A DNA stretch of 64,000 nt from Paucibacter sp. KBW04. Its GTDB lineage: Bacteria > Pseudomonadota > Gammaproteobacteria > Burkholderiales > Burkholderiaceae_C. The notes beneath the pieces are model-generated. The model did not search any database. It saw only the letters and a list, made by a program, of their open reading frames with translations, and was not told the DNA's origin. This document shows positions 8,211 to 19,154 of the stretch, piece by piece. Within the stretch, counting starts at the first letter, position 1; the number at the start of each line of letters is the position of its first letter. Location: contig NZ_QAJN01000001.1 of NCBI RefSeq assembly GCF_003852425.1, forward strand, positions 62,001-126,000, in the 5' to 3' direction. Both the position numbers and the translations under genes were made by a program.

Positions 8211-10520
8211 TTATTCGCTGCAGCGCGTGCGCTTGCCCTCGGTGACGCAGCTGCGCAGCAGGCGGCGCTCGGGGTCGTACATGCGGGCCGTCCAGTTGCT
8301 CGTGCCCACGACCCGGTCAAACACCACAAAGCCAAATTCCTCGGTCCGCGCTTGTTCGGTGCCGGCCGCCACGATGGGGCTGGTGCTGAAGGCATCGGGC
8401 CGGGCCATGCGGCCATCGGGCAGATGGAAGGACCAGGGGGCAATCTCCCAGGGCCAGCGTTTGTCATCGGCCGCGATGTCGTAGGCCTGGTGCTGGGGCA
8501 CCAGGGCCTGATAGGGCTGGGCGCTGTGCTTGCTTTGGATCAGGCCTTCCAGGGCCTGGCCCGACATGCCGATCAGGTATTGCGTTGGCAGGCCGGTGTT
8601 TTCGGGATGGCTGATCATCTGCCAGCCGTGGATATGACCCGAATGCACCATCTGCAGATTGGCCGGCAGCATGCCATTGCCGGCGGCAAAGCTCTCGACC
8701 CCGGGCTGGATGGCTTTCTGGAATTGCCAGGTGCTGCTGCTCGCCTGTTTGCCGCCGGAGTAGAAGGCGAACAGGGGCTTGTGTGTGACCAGCCAGGAGA
8801 TCTTGGCCGACCGCGTTTCGGGCAGGCGGCTGAGCTGAGTCAGCTGCCGCGCCGTGCGCACATGGTCGCCGTTCGTCCAGCCTTGATTGCGCCCACGGCC
8901 CGGGTTGTCGGCCAGGCCGCCCACATCCATCAGGATCAGCTGCAGATCGCCTAGGCGAACCGTCAGTGGGTCGGTGTAATTGCTGCAGGTCTCGGCCTGG
9001 TAGCTGGGGCTGTAGGCCGGTTCGCTGGCGGGGAATTGGCGATAGTCCAGAAAGCGGTACCAGCCCGCTGCGGCGCGGTCGCATAACTCGTGATTGCCAC
9101 GGGTGATGGCCCAGGGCGCGGCGGCCAGCAAGGGGCCGGCCGGGTGGAAGAAATCGGCGTCCCAGGCTTTCCAGCCATAGGTGATGGTTTCCAGATACTT
9201 GGCGTAGCGCGCCTCATTTGGCAGGTTTTGGCCGGGCTCGGTGCCCTTGGGCGTGCCCTCGCGGTAGTGGATATCGCCGTTGTGGATGATGAGGTCGGGG
9301 TTGAAGCTGGCCGCCGCCCGGGCGATCTTGCGCCAGGGCCAGTCGGACTCATCGCTGCAGTCCTGCAGGGGCGCGCCCGGCTTGCCTTGGCCGATGGCAT
9401 TGGGCCCCTGCACCCGGCAGCCGGTGTCGCCCACCACCACCACCCGCTTGATCAGGGCGGCGGGTTGCAGCAGCTTGAGGCGCAGGCCGTTGATGGCGAC
9501 CACCTGGGCCTCCGTAGGCAAGATCGCCTCGCAGGTCAGCACCTCAAAGTCGGCCGGGATGGGCTTGCTGCGGTCGCCCGTCTGCGAGGCCGCATTGCTG
9601 GCCACGCCGCGCACCGCGGGCGCGCGCACCTGCATGGCCTGTGCTTTGCCGTCCACCAGCAGGGCCGGGCAGCTTGCCCCATAGCTGATGCTGCGGGCCA
9701 CCTGGCGGCCTTGGCCTAGCGTGGGCTCGCTGAGCTGGTAGCGCGCGGCCAGATCGGCCGGCGTGGCCGCCGCCACTTTGCTGCCGGCGGGCGAAATGGG
9801 CAGCTCATTGACCAGGCTGCCGGCCTGGGATCCTGAGCTGACGCCGCTGAAATGCGCGGTGGAGAAGGGTGTTTGGGTGGTGTCGCTGAACTGGGTCCAG
9901 GCGTAGAGGCGGCCGGGCGCTTCCAGCTTTGGCGCGGCGAGGCGCAGAGCGGTTTGTGGGTTCTGCGGCTGGGCCGCCAGGGCCGATTCAAGCAGGGCTT
10001 CTTGGTCCAGCGCAAAGCGCCGAATCAAGTCCTGACTCAGCGCATCGGCACTGCTTGGCTGGCGCAGGTCTTGCACCGTCACGCCTGCCCTGGCAGCCAG
10101 GCTGGCCAGGGCTTGCTCTGGGCTGAGTCCGGCCTCGGCCTGGGCCGCCAGCACGGTGCTGAGCCAGGACAGCTGCAGCGGCTCGCTGCCCGGGCTTGGC
10201 AGGGCGCGCAGCCGCAGGCGGGGCAGGGCCGGGTCGGCCTTGGCCTCGCCGATTTCTGCCAGCCATGCATGGCGGCCATCGCTGGCCAGCGTGAATTGGC
10301 CCTCGGGCCCGGCTTGGGTGAGGGGCTCGCCCGCGTCGCAGCGGGCGTTGTCGTTCAGGTCCAGGCAGACGCGGGCGTTTGGGCCCTCCGCATGATCCAG
10401 CAGGCCGGTGCGGGGCTGTTGGCTAGGCCCAAAGTTGGAGCAAGCACCCAGGGCCAGCAAAACGGCGGCGGAGCAGAGCGGGGCGGCGCCGCGGCGGATC
10501 GAAGAGAAGGTGGCGGGCAT
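8211..10520 (-). CDS. Lipoprotein with calcineurin-like metallophosphoesterase domain
   Basis: A 769-residue envelope lipoprotein. The lipobox LGAC lies near residue 26. A short segment LDLNDNARCD, resembling a calcium-binding or regulatory beta repeat, lies in the first 60 residues. The phosphoesterase core follows: VVVGDTGCR, HNGDIHY, RGNHELC and SGHIHGW carry the expected metal-binding Asp, Asn and His residues. It should hydrolyse phosphate esters outside the cytoplasm; the substrate is unknown. The ATG at MPATFSS is chosen because it places a normal signal peptide. It is convergent with the GGDEF gene and divergent from the TIR gene. Confidence 0.8.
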   Translation of the reverse strand: MPATFSSIRRGAAPLCSAAVLLALGACSNFGPSQQPRTGLLDHAEGPNARVCLDLNDNARCDAGEPLTQAGPEGQFTLASDGRHAWLAEIGEAKADPALPRLRLRALPSPGSEPLQLSWLSTVLAAQAEAGLSPEQALASLAARAGVTVQDLRQPSSADALSQDLIRRFALDQEALLESALAAQPQNPQTALRLAAPKLEAPGRLYAWTQFSDTTQTPFSTAHFSGVSSGSQAGSLVNELPISPAGSKVAAATPADLAARYQLSEPTLGQGRQVARSISYGASCPALLVDGKAQAMQVRAPAVRGVASNAASQTGDRSKPIPADFEVLTCEAILPTEAQVVAINGLRLKLLQPAALIKRVVVVGDTGCRVQGPNAIGQGKPGAPLQDCSDESDWPWRKIARAAASFNPDLIIHNGDIHYREGTPKGTEPGQNLPNEARYAKYLETITYGWKAWDADFFHPAGPLLAAAPWAITRGNHELCDRAAAGWYRFLDYRQFPASEPAYSPSYQAETCSNYTDPLTVRLGDLQLILMDVGGLADNPGRGRNQGWTNGDHVRTARQLTQLSRLPETRSAKISWLVTHKPLFAFYSGGKQASSSTWQFQKAIQPGVESFAAGNGMLPANLQMVHSGHIHGWQMISHPENTGLPTQYLIGMSGQALEGLIQSKHSAQPYQALVPQHQAYDIAADDKRWPWEIAPWSFHLPDGRMARPDAFSTSPIVAAGTEQARTEEFGFVVFDRVVGTSNWTARMYDPERRLLRSCVTEGKRTRCSE

Positions 10521-10660
10521 GGTTTGCGTGTCTTGTTGAGGCGGCAATATCGGGCTATTTTGCGCCTTTGATGTGACGAGGCTTCCTAGGGATAGAGCCT
10601 GCCGCCCATCCGTGTTGTTATGCCTGCCGAGTTCAACACAGCGAACGTACGAACGAGCAA

Positions 10661-11398
10661 GTGAGTGATTCGATGAAAGACTTCTTCATCAGCTACAACC
10701 GTGCCGACAAACGCTGGGCCGAGTGGATCGCTTGGCAGCTGGAGTCGGGCGGGTACTCGGTGTTGATCCAGGCCTGGGACTTCCGCCAGGGCGGCAACTA
10801 TGTGCTGGACATGCAGCGCGCGCTGGAAGACTCGCGCCGCACCCTGCTGGTGCTCTCCCCCGACTTTCTTCGTTCCCAGTTCACCGCGCCTGAATGGGCC
10901 GCCACCTTTGCCAAAGACCCGAGCGGCAGCCAGGGCCTCTTGCTGCCGGTGCGGGTGCGTGAATGCCAGCCCAGCGGTTTGCTGGCCCAGCTGGTCTATG
11001 TCGATCTGGTCGGCCTGAAAAACCAGGCACAGGCGCGCGAGCTCTTGCTGCAGGGTGCGGCTCAGGGTCGGGTCAAGCCGGCCATTGAGCCGGGAATGCC
11101 AGCCCTGGAGCGCGGCTCTAACCTCCGGTCCGAGCCGCCTTGGCCACCCGGCATCAGCTTGTTTGCGCGCCTGGCGGGCACGGTGTTCTGGCGCCTGCTG
11201 CGGGACCTGGCCCTGATGCTGCTGCTGGCCTTGGGCGTGCTGTTTTTGCTGCGTGCTGCCTTGCCGGCCATGGCGGAGGAGCAGGCAGGCAAGCTTTATG
11301 CGATCGCCATGGTTTGCGGGCTGGTCTTGGTGCTGGCGCTGGAAGGCGCTTTGCACGCCCTGGGTGCGTGGCGTCTGCGCCGTGGGGTGCGGGCATGA
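10661..11398 (+). CDS. TIR-domain protein with two C-terminal membrane helices
   Basis: A 245-residue protein. Residues 5-120 form a TIR domain: it opens with DFFISYNRAD, has the LLVLSPDFL strand-loop, and retains Glu78 in the APEW motif, the position of the catalytic glutamate in NAD-cleaving TIRs. Two hydrophobic helices (about 167-205 and 212-237) place the TIR domain in the cytoplasm on the inner membrane. The start is GTG 10661 or ATG 10673; neither has a strong ribosome site. The stop overlaps the next start (ATGA), so the two proteins are probably made together. TIR plus membrane anchor suggests a signalling or abortive-infection role, which is inference. Confidence 0.8.
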   Translation: MSDSMKDFFISYNRADKRWAEWIAWQLESGGYSVLIQAWDFRQGGNYVLDMQRALEDSRRTLLVLSPDFLRSQFTAPEWAATFAKDPSGSQGLLLPVRVRECQPSGLLAQLVYVDLVGLKNQAQARELLLQGAAQGRVKPAIEPGMPALERGSNLRSEPPWPPGISLFARLAGTVFWRLLRDLALMLLLALGVLFLLRAALPAMAEEQAGKLYAIAMVCGLVLVLALEGALHALGAWRLRRGVRA

Positions 11399-13371
11399 AG
11401 GCCCGGTTTGCTTGGCGCCTGTGTCTGCATTTGGGTTTGGTGCTGGGCCTGCTGCTGGGCCTGTTCCCGCCCGGCCAAGCCGCCCCGGTCAAGCCCGGTG
11501 CGAGCCCCTTGGATTTGCAGCTGGATCGCCAGTATCAAAACCTGCAAGCCTTGCAGACCTTGGACAGGCGCGCCGCTGGCGTGCAGGCCCAGGCCCGAGC
11601 GCTGCAAGCCGACAGCCCTGGTCTGAGCGAACAAAGCAGGGCCTTGCTGCAGCGCGCCCAGGACTTGGGTGTTCGATTGGAGGACCTGCAATCATCCTCG
11701 GCCTGTGTACAGGCTCTGCACCAGGCGCAGCAAGCTTTGAACGCCCGACTCAAGGCCTGGCAAGCGGCCTTGCAAAGCAGCCAGCAGGCGGTGCAGGCCG
11801 TGGCCGCCGTAGCACCCGAGGGCTTGGCCGAGGCCGGCCGTCGTTCCGACCAGGCCTTTGACCAAAGGCAGGCGGCCGAGCAGGGCTTGGCTCTGGCCCG
11901 CGAGACTTGGGGCAAGGCATTGGGCCAGTGCCGCAGCCAATTGGCGCAAAGCGACGCTGCCGTGCAGGACCTGCTGGGCAGCAGCCTTAGCCTGCGTGTG
12001 CGGGCCTTGGCCATGGCCGAATCGGCGCAAGCCCTGCAGACCCAGACGCAGGCGCTGCTGCGCGAGGCACGCCAGCCCGGAACACCCACCTTGGCCGGCT
12101 ACAAGCCCGCGCCGCAGCAATGGCCCTCGGGCGATGGCCTGAGTAACTTGCTCCAGGCCTTGAGTGCTCAGCCTCTGCCGGATCGCCTCGGCTTGCTGGA
12201 GGCCGATGGTTTGGGCCTGGCCGAGCTGAATCGGCAGCTGCAGATCCTGGCGCAATTGCAGTCCCTCCTGCCGAGGCTGCAAGATGCCGCGAGCTATGCC
12301 CGCATGGCGGACGCGGGCGAAGGCGCTGAGGCCGAGGCCGCCAGGGCCGAGATGCAGGCCTTGAGCGAGCGCAGTCAGCGGGCCCAGCAAGATCTGGATC
12401 GTGCTTTGCAAGCCATGCAGACGCAGATGCAAAGCCTGCCGAGCCTGCTGCAGCGCTTGTCGCAAACGCAGCAGACCTTGGCCGCGCAGCTGCAGCTGCT
12501 GAACGACAAGCTGCCCGCGGCCCAGCAACAGGCCTTGCAAACGGCCGCCCAGGTGGGCTTGCTTGTGCCTCCTTTGCAGACTGCGCTGCAGCTGGCCAAG
12601 GCCCAGGCGCAGCGGGCCTGGGAGCGCAGCTATCTGGCGCGTTTTGGCCATCCACCCGATGAGGGCGTGGCCGCGGGCGCCGCACCGCCGCCTGCGCCAG
12701 CCCCAGCCCCATCTCCAAAGGGCCCGACGGCCGCCGTACAGCCACCGAGCCTGGCCGGCCATGCCTACCAGTTCTTCAAGGAGCTGGGCAGCGAACGAGG
12801 CGGCTTTGGCGCGTATAGCTATGTGCTTTTGCACAGCGGCTCTGACCTTTTGAAGCCCGATGTGGCCAAACGCTATGCCCATGTGCTGGCGGTCTTGCAG
12901 CGCGAGCGCGAGGCCAGCACGGTGGCGGCCAGCGAGGCCGCCATGGTGAATTTGTTCTGCCTGCCCGGCTCGGTATCGAGCTATGCGGATGATCTCGGCA
13001 AGCAGATTTTGTTCCGCGCCCAATCGGGCTTGCTGACCCGGCCGGAGATGAAAAAGCGCCTGGGGCCCAAGGGCGGCAGTGGGCCGTTTCTGATCACCTT
13101 GCCTGTGCGCTTGTCCGAGGCGCGCTCCAGCACGCCCTTGCTGTTTGTCGATCTAAGCCTTTACCCCGAGGACACGGTGGCCGATCTGTTGAGCAGCTAT
13201 ATGAGCGATCTGCTGCGCGACTTCCCGCGCGAGCAGCTGCGTTGGAAGCCGCCTGTCTTGCAGCAAGTGGCCTTGACCTTGATAGGCCTGAGCAGCGATT
13301 TCAGCGGCTTGGTCATGAGCGTACTGCCCACGGCCAGTGCCGCTGAATCGATCCCCAAGCCTAAGCCCTGA
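11395..13371 (+). CDS. Secreted coiled-coil protein coupled to the TIR gene
   Basis: A 658-residue protein I do not recognise. It has a signal peptide (about 1-29, ending QAA). Residues ~35-425 are Gln/Ala/Leu-rich and look like long coiled coils. A proline-rich linker follows near 425-450, then a compact ~190-residue C-terminal domain beginning GHAYQFFKELGSERGGFGAYSYV that looks globular. The ATG overlaps the stop of the TIR gene by four bases. Its periplasmic location opposite a membrane TIR protein suggests it could sense or transmit an envelope signal; this is inference. Confidence 0.75.
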   Translation: MKARFAWRLCLHLGLVLGLLLGLFPPGQAAPVKPGASPLDLQLDRQYQNLQALQTLDRRAAGVQAQARALQADSPGLSEQSRALLQRAQDLGVRLEDLQSSSACVQALHQAQQALNARLKAWQAALQSSQQAVQAVAAVAPEGLAEAGRRSDQAFDQRQAAEQGLALARETWGKALGQCRSQLAQSDAAVQDLLGSSLSLRVRALAMAESAQALQTQTQALLREARQPGTPTLAGYKPAPQQWPSGDGLSNLLQALSAQPLPDRLGLLEADGLGLAELNRQLQILAQLQSLLPRLQDAASYARMADAGEGAEAEAARAEMQALSERSQRAQQDLDRALQAMQTQMQSLPSLLQRLSQTQQTLAAQLQLLNDKLPAAQQQALQTAAQVGLLVPPLQTALQLAKAQAQRAWERSYLARFGHPPDEGVAAGAAPPPAPAPAPSPKGPTAAVQPPSLAGHAYQFFKELGSERGGFGAYSYVLLHSGSDLLKPDVAKRYAHVLAVLQREREASTVAASEAAMVNLFCLPGSVSSYADDLGKQILFRAQSGLLTRPEMKKRLGPKGGSGPFLITLPVRLSEARSSTPLLFVDLSLYPEDTVADLLSSYMSDLLRDFPREQLRWKPPVLQQVALTLIGLSSDFSGLVMSVLPTASAAESIPKPKP

Positions 13372-13406
13372 CCCAAGCATTGAGCCTGGCTCAGGCGCTC
13401 TGGCGT

Positions 13407-16400
13407 TCAGGCCGCAAAGGGCTTGCTGCCCAGCGCGGCCAAGCCGTCCAGGATGCGCTGGGCGGCGCCGTGCTCGGCCCTTTGCTGGGCGGCCGTGCCC
13501 AGCTTGCAGCTGAGGTAGGGCTGCAGGGTGAAGCGGGCCTGCTTGGCCACAGAGTCCCACATGGTGGCGGCCGGCACTCTTTGCTTGAGTTGGGCAAAGC
13601 TGGCCAGGCAGGCGTCGGCCACGCCGGCCAAGCGGCCTTGCGACAAGGCCTCCAGCAAATTCAGCTCGGTCTGGCCGACCACGCTCCAGAAGTCCGGTTC
13701 GCGCTGATTGGCCTGGCTCAAGGCCTCGCGAGCGTCTTGGATGCGCTGCGGCGCGATCAAGCCTTGCAGGCTTTGCAGCTTGGGGTCTTGGAAGGCCAGA
13801 TGCAGGCTCAGGGCGATCGCATTCATAGCCGGGTAGTAGCGCTTGGGATCGCCTTGGGCCACGCAGATGCGCTCGGCCTCCAGGTAATGTTGCAGCGATC
13901 GTTGCAAGTCCTCTCGTCCTTGTCCGGCCGCCTTCGTCATGGCTTGCAGCTTCCAGGCCGAGCCCAGCAGATTGTGGCGTTCCGCCGTGGGCTGCATGGC
14001 GAGTATGCGTTCCAGCAAGGCCGTGCCTTCCTCGAGCGCGGCCTGGTCCTGGGTCTTCTCGCCCTGGCGTACCAGCAGATTGCCCAGTTGCTCGGCCGCC
14101 TTCAGCGAGGCGCTGGCGTCCTCGGCATTGACGGCGATGCGATACCAGGTGATGGCCGTGGCCCGTTCGCCCAAGGCCGTGTAGGCCACGGCAAAGGCCT
14201 CGGCCACCGCACCCATGCCGCCCCACAGGGCTTTGAACTGGGCGTCCAGATAGCGCAGCTTGTCCAACTGGGTGCTGCTCGCCTTGCTCTTGCTGTACTG
14301 GGCTTCGACGGCGATCTTCTCCAGCGCCAAGGTGAGTGACACGGGAGAGGCGATGCCGGCGAATTCTTCGCCCAGATTGACGGTCGGCCTTTGCGCGTCG
14401 CCGCCCTCGCGTTGCCAGCGCCATTCGGGGTCGCCATAGCATTGGTAGGCGGCCCAGGTATTGCCCTGAGGGTTGGCATGCCAGGCAGCTTCGCGGGCCT
14501 GCCCCACGGCCTCGATGAAGCGGGCCCCGCTCAGCAAGGCGGCGTAGAAACGGGTGGCGAACTGCTCGGCGGCCTCGTCCTCTACCGCCCAGCCGGCAGC
14601 CACCACGCAGCGCACGCCCACGCGGATCAGCTCCTCGGCGATATTGGCGGCGAAGCTGGCGCGATCGTAGGTGGGGGTGCTGCCGCCCTGGCTGCTCAGC
14701 ACGGAGGCGGCCTCGCGCCCGGCCAGATGGCAGCAGTTGAGGAAGACCAGCTCGGGCACGACACGCATGGCGCGCACCTCGTCGGCGCCGAGGTAGGTGT
14801 CGGTGCCCGAGAGCACGACCCCGCCCTTGGCGCTCGGCGCCCCATGGCCGGCGATATGGACAGCACGGTAATTGCGCTCGAACAAGGCGTTGATGATGGA
14901 CTGTGCATCGTTTTGCTCGACCAGCTGGCGCACCTTGTCCTCGCCATTGCCATCCCTGTCGCCCAAGGCCATGCCGAGCTGAGAGGCGACGGCCAGGGCC
15001 TCGCGGCGGGCGCCGTCCAGGCGGGGGTACTTTGTGGGGTCGCACAGCGGCTCACCGATCACCAGCACATGGTCGTCGGGGCTGGCGTCGCGCACCTGGC
15101 TGCGGAAGTCCTTGAGTTGCAGCTTGCGGATCAGCTTGCTGCGTATGGCCCAGGGGCGTTGGTCGTCCACGCCGGGGTCGGGGTTGGTGTTGAGCAGCTC
15201 CCAGGGGATGCCGGCCGTGGCGGCTTCCAGCTCAATCACCATCTCGCTGGTGCCACCCAAAAAGGGCTCCATCTCCACCGGCACCAACAGATTGAACAGG
15301 GTGCGGCCAATCATGGGGTCGGTGTTGGCGACGTTAGAGGCCTTTTCGACCAGCTCGCGCAGCAAGCTGCCTTGGGCATGCTGGGCGCGGATCTCGGTGC
15401 GAGCGCGCTTGGTGTCCAGGGTGTAGTTGATGACGGGGTGAGCCGGGTCCTGGCCGGGCACGGACAGGGCGCTGATGAAGTCATAGCTGGCGCCGCGATA
15501 GCTGGACTCCAGCATGCGCCGCATGGCGCCGGGCCCGCTCTCCACCTTGCCTTGCAGGCGCAGGCGCTCGGGCGCGGCCAGTTCCTGCAACTGCAGGGCG
15601 CGCCAGGCATCACCGGCGCGGTCCAGGAACAACTCGACCAAGGTGAGCTGGCGCAGCTGGTGCCAGCCACAGGCCTGCAGCTTTTGCTTGGCTTCCAAAG
15701 CGCCCTGGGCGATGGCGCGGGCCGCGCTGCCCGCGGTGATGCCGCTGCCGCCGCTGCCGATCAGGGTGGCGGCCATCTCAAAGTCCTGCGGCTTGCCTTC
15801 GCCACCCTGGCCGCGCTGCTCCGACAGGCGCTGGGCATAGGCCAGCACGGCCTGTCGGACGGTGAAGGACAAATCGCTGGCGCGCAGCTTGCCTTCCTCG
15901 CCCAGGCCCACCACGATGACGGCTTGCGGACGGGCCATCTCGAAGGGGTTGTCGGGGTTGCTTCGCTCATTGCCGAAGATCTGGTGCGAGCCCGGTGCAT
16001 CCGGGTAGAGGCCGGCGGCCAGGGCCCGGCTCATGCCTTGTTGAACCAGGCCATCGATGACGCCCTCGGCACCGGTCAGGCTCAAAGCACGGTAATGCCC
16101 CACCAGCAAAGGCTGTTGCACAAAGCGCAGATCGGCGTTCAGCACCCGCACTTGCAGAGCCTGAGCGGTGTTGGCGCGCAGCTTGCCTTGGCCCCGCTTG
16201 GCGGCACCGGCGCTGGCCAGCACATCGGAGGCCCGGCTCGGTGGCAGCGAGGACAGCAGGCCGCGCGAGGGCCGGCTGCGCTGCAATGCACGGCTGGCGG
16301 ACGGGCCGGCTTTGCCCAGGGAGGCGGCGCCTCGGCTGTTCAGCTCCAGGCGGTCCAGCAAGCGGGTGTCGCCGCTGCTGAGCAGCTCGATATAGGCGGC

Positions 16401-19154
16401 AAAGGCCTCGGCCACATCGGGCAGCTTGCCGTGTTCAGCGTCCAGCTTCCAGGTGCGCAGGCCCAGTTGGGTGCTGCTGGCCTGGGTGACGCGGCCATCG
16501 CCATCGTCGGGCGTGTTGAGGTACTCCAGGCCGCTGAGCGGGTCCATCTGGATGCCGGCCGGGGTGAAGTCGGCATGTCCCACCACCAGCAGCATCTTTT
16601 GCTTGTCGGTGCCCAGCGTTGCCAACTGTGCATCGAGACGGCGCCGCAGCCGCACCGCCTGGTCGAGCACGGCTTGCGGCGGTGCGCCCCATTCGTAGAT
16701 GGTGATTTGCGAGTCCAGCGTGTGCCAGTAGCTGTTTTGCCGCAAGGTGTTGATGTCTTGATCGGCCAGCTTCTGCCAGGTCTCGGCCTTGTCCAGGCCC
16801 TGGGCCGGGTCCAGCAGATCGGCCTGCAGCTGGATGAAGCCGGGCATGCCCGCCATCATCTTGCGTGCACCGCCGTTATTGAATAGCGAGCCAAAAGCCA
16901 CCAGGGCATTGCCAAAAGTGTCGTCGCCTGAGAGGGTTTGCATCGGCGCCCAGGAGCCGCCATTGGGCGTGCCCAGCATCAGCACGCGGGCCTCCGCATG
17001 GGCCATCAGGCGGCGCCAGGTCTCGGGGGCTTCCAGCTGCACCGTGCGGGCCACCAGACCGCCCATGGAGTGGGCAATGATGCGCACCGGCTGGCCGCTG
17101 GCGCGGCGGGCGGCGATGGCCTTGTCCAATTCCACAGCCAGGCGACGAGCCTCGTCCTCGATGGGCCGGCGCCAATCGTAGGCAAAGGGGATGACCTCGT
17201 GGCTGTCGGCCAGGCGTTCGATCAAATCGTCGTAGCTGCTGCCAATGGGGCCGTCGGGTTGAACGCGGTCGGCGGTGGCCGGGTCCCAGGCCAGCTTCAT
17301 CAAACCGTTGACGAAACCAAAGCCCAGCCAAATTCGTTTGCCATCCAGCTTGAGGTTGGAACCCAGGATGCCTGGCAGCACAAACACGGCGGGTCGCTTG
17401 GCCGCCTGTTGCGCCGCTTGCGCCAGCTCTTCGGCGCTGTGGGCGGCTGGCTTGTCGTCATTGCCCCAGAACAGGCCGCGCGAGCGCGCCACGGCGCGAG
17501 CGCTGCGGGTGCCGCTGGCGCTTTCGCCGGCCCAGGACAGGGGGCCGATGGCGGCAAAGCCCGCCGGTTCGCTGCTCAGCAGGGCGCCGGTAATGGCATC
17601 CACCGTGCTGGCGTTGCTGAAGTAGTTGAAGTGGGTGACCTTGCCGCCACGGTCCAGCATGAACTGGGCGCTGGGTGAGGCGCTCGCCCTCAGCTCGCCC
17701 TGGCGCGGCGCGCCGCCGTACATGGAGCGGGTCTGCACGACCAAATCGTTATCGCCCCAGTAGAAAGCGTCGGCCAGCAAGGTCTTGACCCAGGAGCCAA
17801 TCGAGTCGCCTTCCAGATCCCCCGCCACCACCCGCAGCTCGCCGGGCAGGGCGATCTCGGCTCGGTTGAGCCAGGCCACCACGGCGCTCTCGGGCATCAT
17901 GGCCTCGATGCCGGGCAGCTCGGCCGGGTCGGCGCGGCGTCTTGCCACCTCGTGCAGAAAATCCACCAGGGCCGGTGCCACCGGCACTTGGGCCAGCTGC
18001 AAGCCCCATTGCAGCACCGACAGATAAGCGTCCAGCCGGCCCGAGGCCAGGGTGGTGCCGCGTGCCGGGCAGGCCACTCTCACCACCCGCTCCAGCTTGA
18101 TGCCCTTGGCCTGGGCTTGCTGCACCAGGGCCGTCAGGTCTTTGCGATGCTGCGCATATTTCTCGTCGGCAAACAGTGCCAGCTCGGCCAAGGTGAGCTT
18201 GCCGCCCCCGCAGGCGCGGGCCAGGATTTCGGCCACCAGGCCCCCGCGCGAATGCGTCACCAGATGCAGGCGGGCGCCGGCCGGCAGGGCCTCAACCAGC
18301 GTCAGTGCATTGGCGATGGGGCTCAAGCCCATGGTCGGGTGGTCCAGGGCGTAGACCTTGTCGCCATAGCTGCTGAACAGATCGCGCACCTTGTCTGGGT
18401 GCTGCAGCCAGAGCTTGCCAAAAGTGCTGACGGTGTCGACGAAAGTGCCATGCACCAGCACCAGCAGGGGCTGGCCATCGGCCGCCGGCGGCACCTGGGC
18501 CAGCTTGGCACCGCTGCCTTTGAGTGTGGCGGGCAGGGCTTGGGCGAAAGGTTTGAGGTCGTAGACGCCTGCATCCACCTGGCCGTCGACCTTCTTCGTT
18601 ATGGCTGCGGTGACCAGGGTGACGGCCTCGTCCTTGAAGAGATCGGTGACCACATCAAAGGCCTGCAAAACCACATCGCCCAGCCAGCCTCGCGTGGCGC
18701 CGCGGGTGGCGGTGGCTTCCAGACCGGCCCAGGCCAGATTGCCGCTAACGGCGACTTCATCCGCACCCAGTGCCACGGTGGCGCCGCGCGTTCCGGTGCT
18801 GCCCTGGCCAGCTGTTTGAGCCCGCATCAGGTCACGGGCGTCCTCGGGGTGCAAGACCAGGGTGGGGCCGCCCGCAATCGTCAGCACGACGACGTCCTCG
18901 CCTGGCTTGGCGCTGACGCGCACCAGGCTGCCCGCATCGGCAGCATCCCGCGCCGTGCCGGTGCTTAGGCGGACCGAGGCCTTGATGCGGCCCGTCGAGG
19001 GCGCCACGTCCGGACCCGCAAGCCCTCCGCGGGTGGCCGCACTCGCGCCAGTCTGCAATTGGCCAGGGATGAGGAAGGTGATTTCCTGGCCCGCACCATT
19101 GCCAGAGCCACGGTTTGGTTTGCTGCTGTTGGTCTTGCTAACGCGGCTGGCCAT
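13407..19154 (-). CDS. Giant CHAT-protease protein with two serine-hydrolase domains
   Basis: A 1,915-residue cytoplasmic protein with no signal peptide. In order: an alpha/beta hydrolase with VHGT and nucleophile HSRGG (near residue 301); a second hydrolase resembling lecithin:cholesterol acyltransferases ([14 protein letters not shown] near 695, candidate His in AEHGK); a segment near 1000-1320 with [10 protein letters not shown], faintly like the N-terminal domain of M17 peptidases; a CHAT caspase-like domain with AGHG (about 1435) and NCC (about 1474) as the His-Cys pair; and a helical, probably TPR-like C-terminus from about 1608. The start is ATG 19154, with AGGAG eight bases upstream. 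It faces the TIR/coiled-coil pair with a 35-base gap. Confidence 0.85.
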   Translation of the reverse strand: MASRVSKTNSSKPNRGSGNGAGQEITFLIPGQLQTGASAATRGGLAGPDVAPSTGRIKASVRLSTGTARDAADAGSLVRVSAKPGEDVVVLTIAGGPTLVLHPEDARDLMRAQTAGQGSTGTRGATVALGADEVAVSGNLAWAGLEATATRGATRGWLGDVVLQAFDVVTDLFKDEAVTLVTAAITKKVDGQVDAGVYDLKPFAQALPATLKGSGAKLAQVPPAADGQPLLVLVHGTFVDTVSTFGKLWLQHPDKVRDLFSSYGDKVYALDHPTMGLSPIANALTLVEALPAGARLHLVTHSRGGLVAEILARACGGGKLTLAELALFADEKYAQHRKDLTALVQQAQAKGIKLERVVRVACPARGTTLASGRLDAYLSVLQWGLQLAQVPVAPALVDFLHEVARRRADPAELPGIEAMMPESAVVAWLNRAEIALPGELRVVAGDLEGDSIGSWVKTLLADAFYWGDNDLVVQTRSMYGGAPRQGELRASASPSAQFMLDRGGKVTHFNYFSNASTVDAITGALLSSEPAGFAAIGPLSWAGESASGTRSARAVARSRGLFWGNDDKPAAHSAEELAQAAQQAAKRPAVFVLPGILGSNLKLDGKRIWLGFGFVNGLMKLAWDPATADRVQPDGPIGSSYDDLIERLADSHEVIPFAYDWRRPIEDEARRLAVELDKAIAARRASGQPVRIIAHSMGGLVARTVQLEAPETWRRLMAHAEARVLMLGTPNGGSWAPMQTLSGDDTFGNALVAFGSLFNNGGARKMMAGMPGFIQLQADLLDPAQGLDKAETWQKLADQDINTLRQNSYWHTLDSQITIYEWGAPPQAVLDQAVRLRRRLDAQLATLGTDKQKMLLVVGHADFTPAGIQMDPLSGLEYLNTPDDGDGRVTQASSTQLGLRTWKLDAEHGKLPDVAEAFAAYIELLSSGDTRLLDRLELNSRGAASLGKAGPSASRALQRSRPSRGLLSSLPPSRASDVLASAGAAKRGQGKLRANTAQALQVRVLNADLRFVQQPLLVGHYRALSLTGAEGVIDGLVQQGMSRALAAGLYPDAPGSHQIFGNERSNPDNPFEMARPQAVIVVGLGEEGKLRASDLSFTVRQAVLAYAQRLSEQRGQGGEGKPQDFEMAATLIGSGGSGITAGSAARAIAQGALEAKQKLQACGWHQLRQLTLVELFLDRAGDAWRALQLQELAAPERLRLQGKVESGPGAMRRMLESSYRGASYDFISALSVPGQDPAHPVINYTLDTKRARTEIRAQHAQGSLLRELVEKASNVANTDPMIGRTLFNLLVPVEMEPFLGGTSEMVIELEAATAGIPWELLNTNPDPGVDDQRPWAIRSKLIRKLQLKDFRSQVRDASPDDHVLVIGEPLCDPTKYPRLDGARREALAVASQLGMALGDRDGNGEDKVRQLVEQNDAQSIINALFERNYRAVHIAGHGAPSAKGGVVLSGTDTYLGADEVRAMRVVPELVFLNCCHLAGREAASVLSSQGGSTPTYDRASFAANIAEELIRVGVRCVVAAGWAVEDEAAEQFATRFYAALLSGARFIEAVGQAREAAWHANPQGNTWAAYQCYGDPEWRWQREGGDAQRPTVNLGEEFAGIASPVSLTLALEKIAVEAQYSKSKASSTQLDKLRYLDAQFKALWGGMGAVAEAFAVAYTALGERATAITWYRIAVNAEDASASLKAAEQLGNLLVRQGEKTQDQAALEEGTALLERILAMQPTAERHNLLGSAWKLQAMTKAAGQGREDLQRSLQHYLEAERICVAQGDPKRYYPAMNAIALSLHLAFQDPKLQSLQGLIAPQRIQDAREALSQANQREPDFWSVVGQTELNLLEALSQGRLAGVADACLASFAQLKQRVPAATMWDSVAKQARFTLQPYLSCKLGTAAQQRAEHGAAQRILDGLAALGSKPFAA

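Noticed and set aside
13372-13406. Short TGAGCC/GGCTCA dyad between the coiled-coil and CHAT genes as a two-way terminator
   Set aside because: The loop would be one base, and there is no T-run on either strand.
14391-16886. An 831-codon open frame antisense to the CHAT gene, and similar long frames such as 21234-22988 and 36332-38539
   Set aside because: High GC and strong third-position bias keep the opposite strand free of stops. The translations are His/Gln/Gly-rich with no recognisable domains, while the other strand encodes clear proteins.
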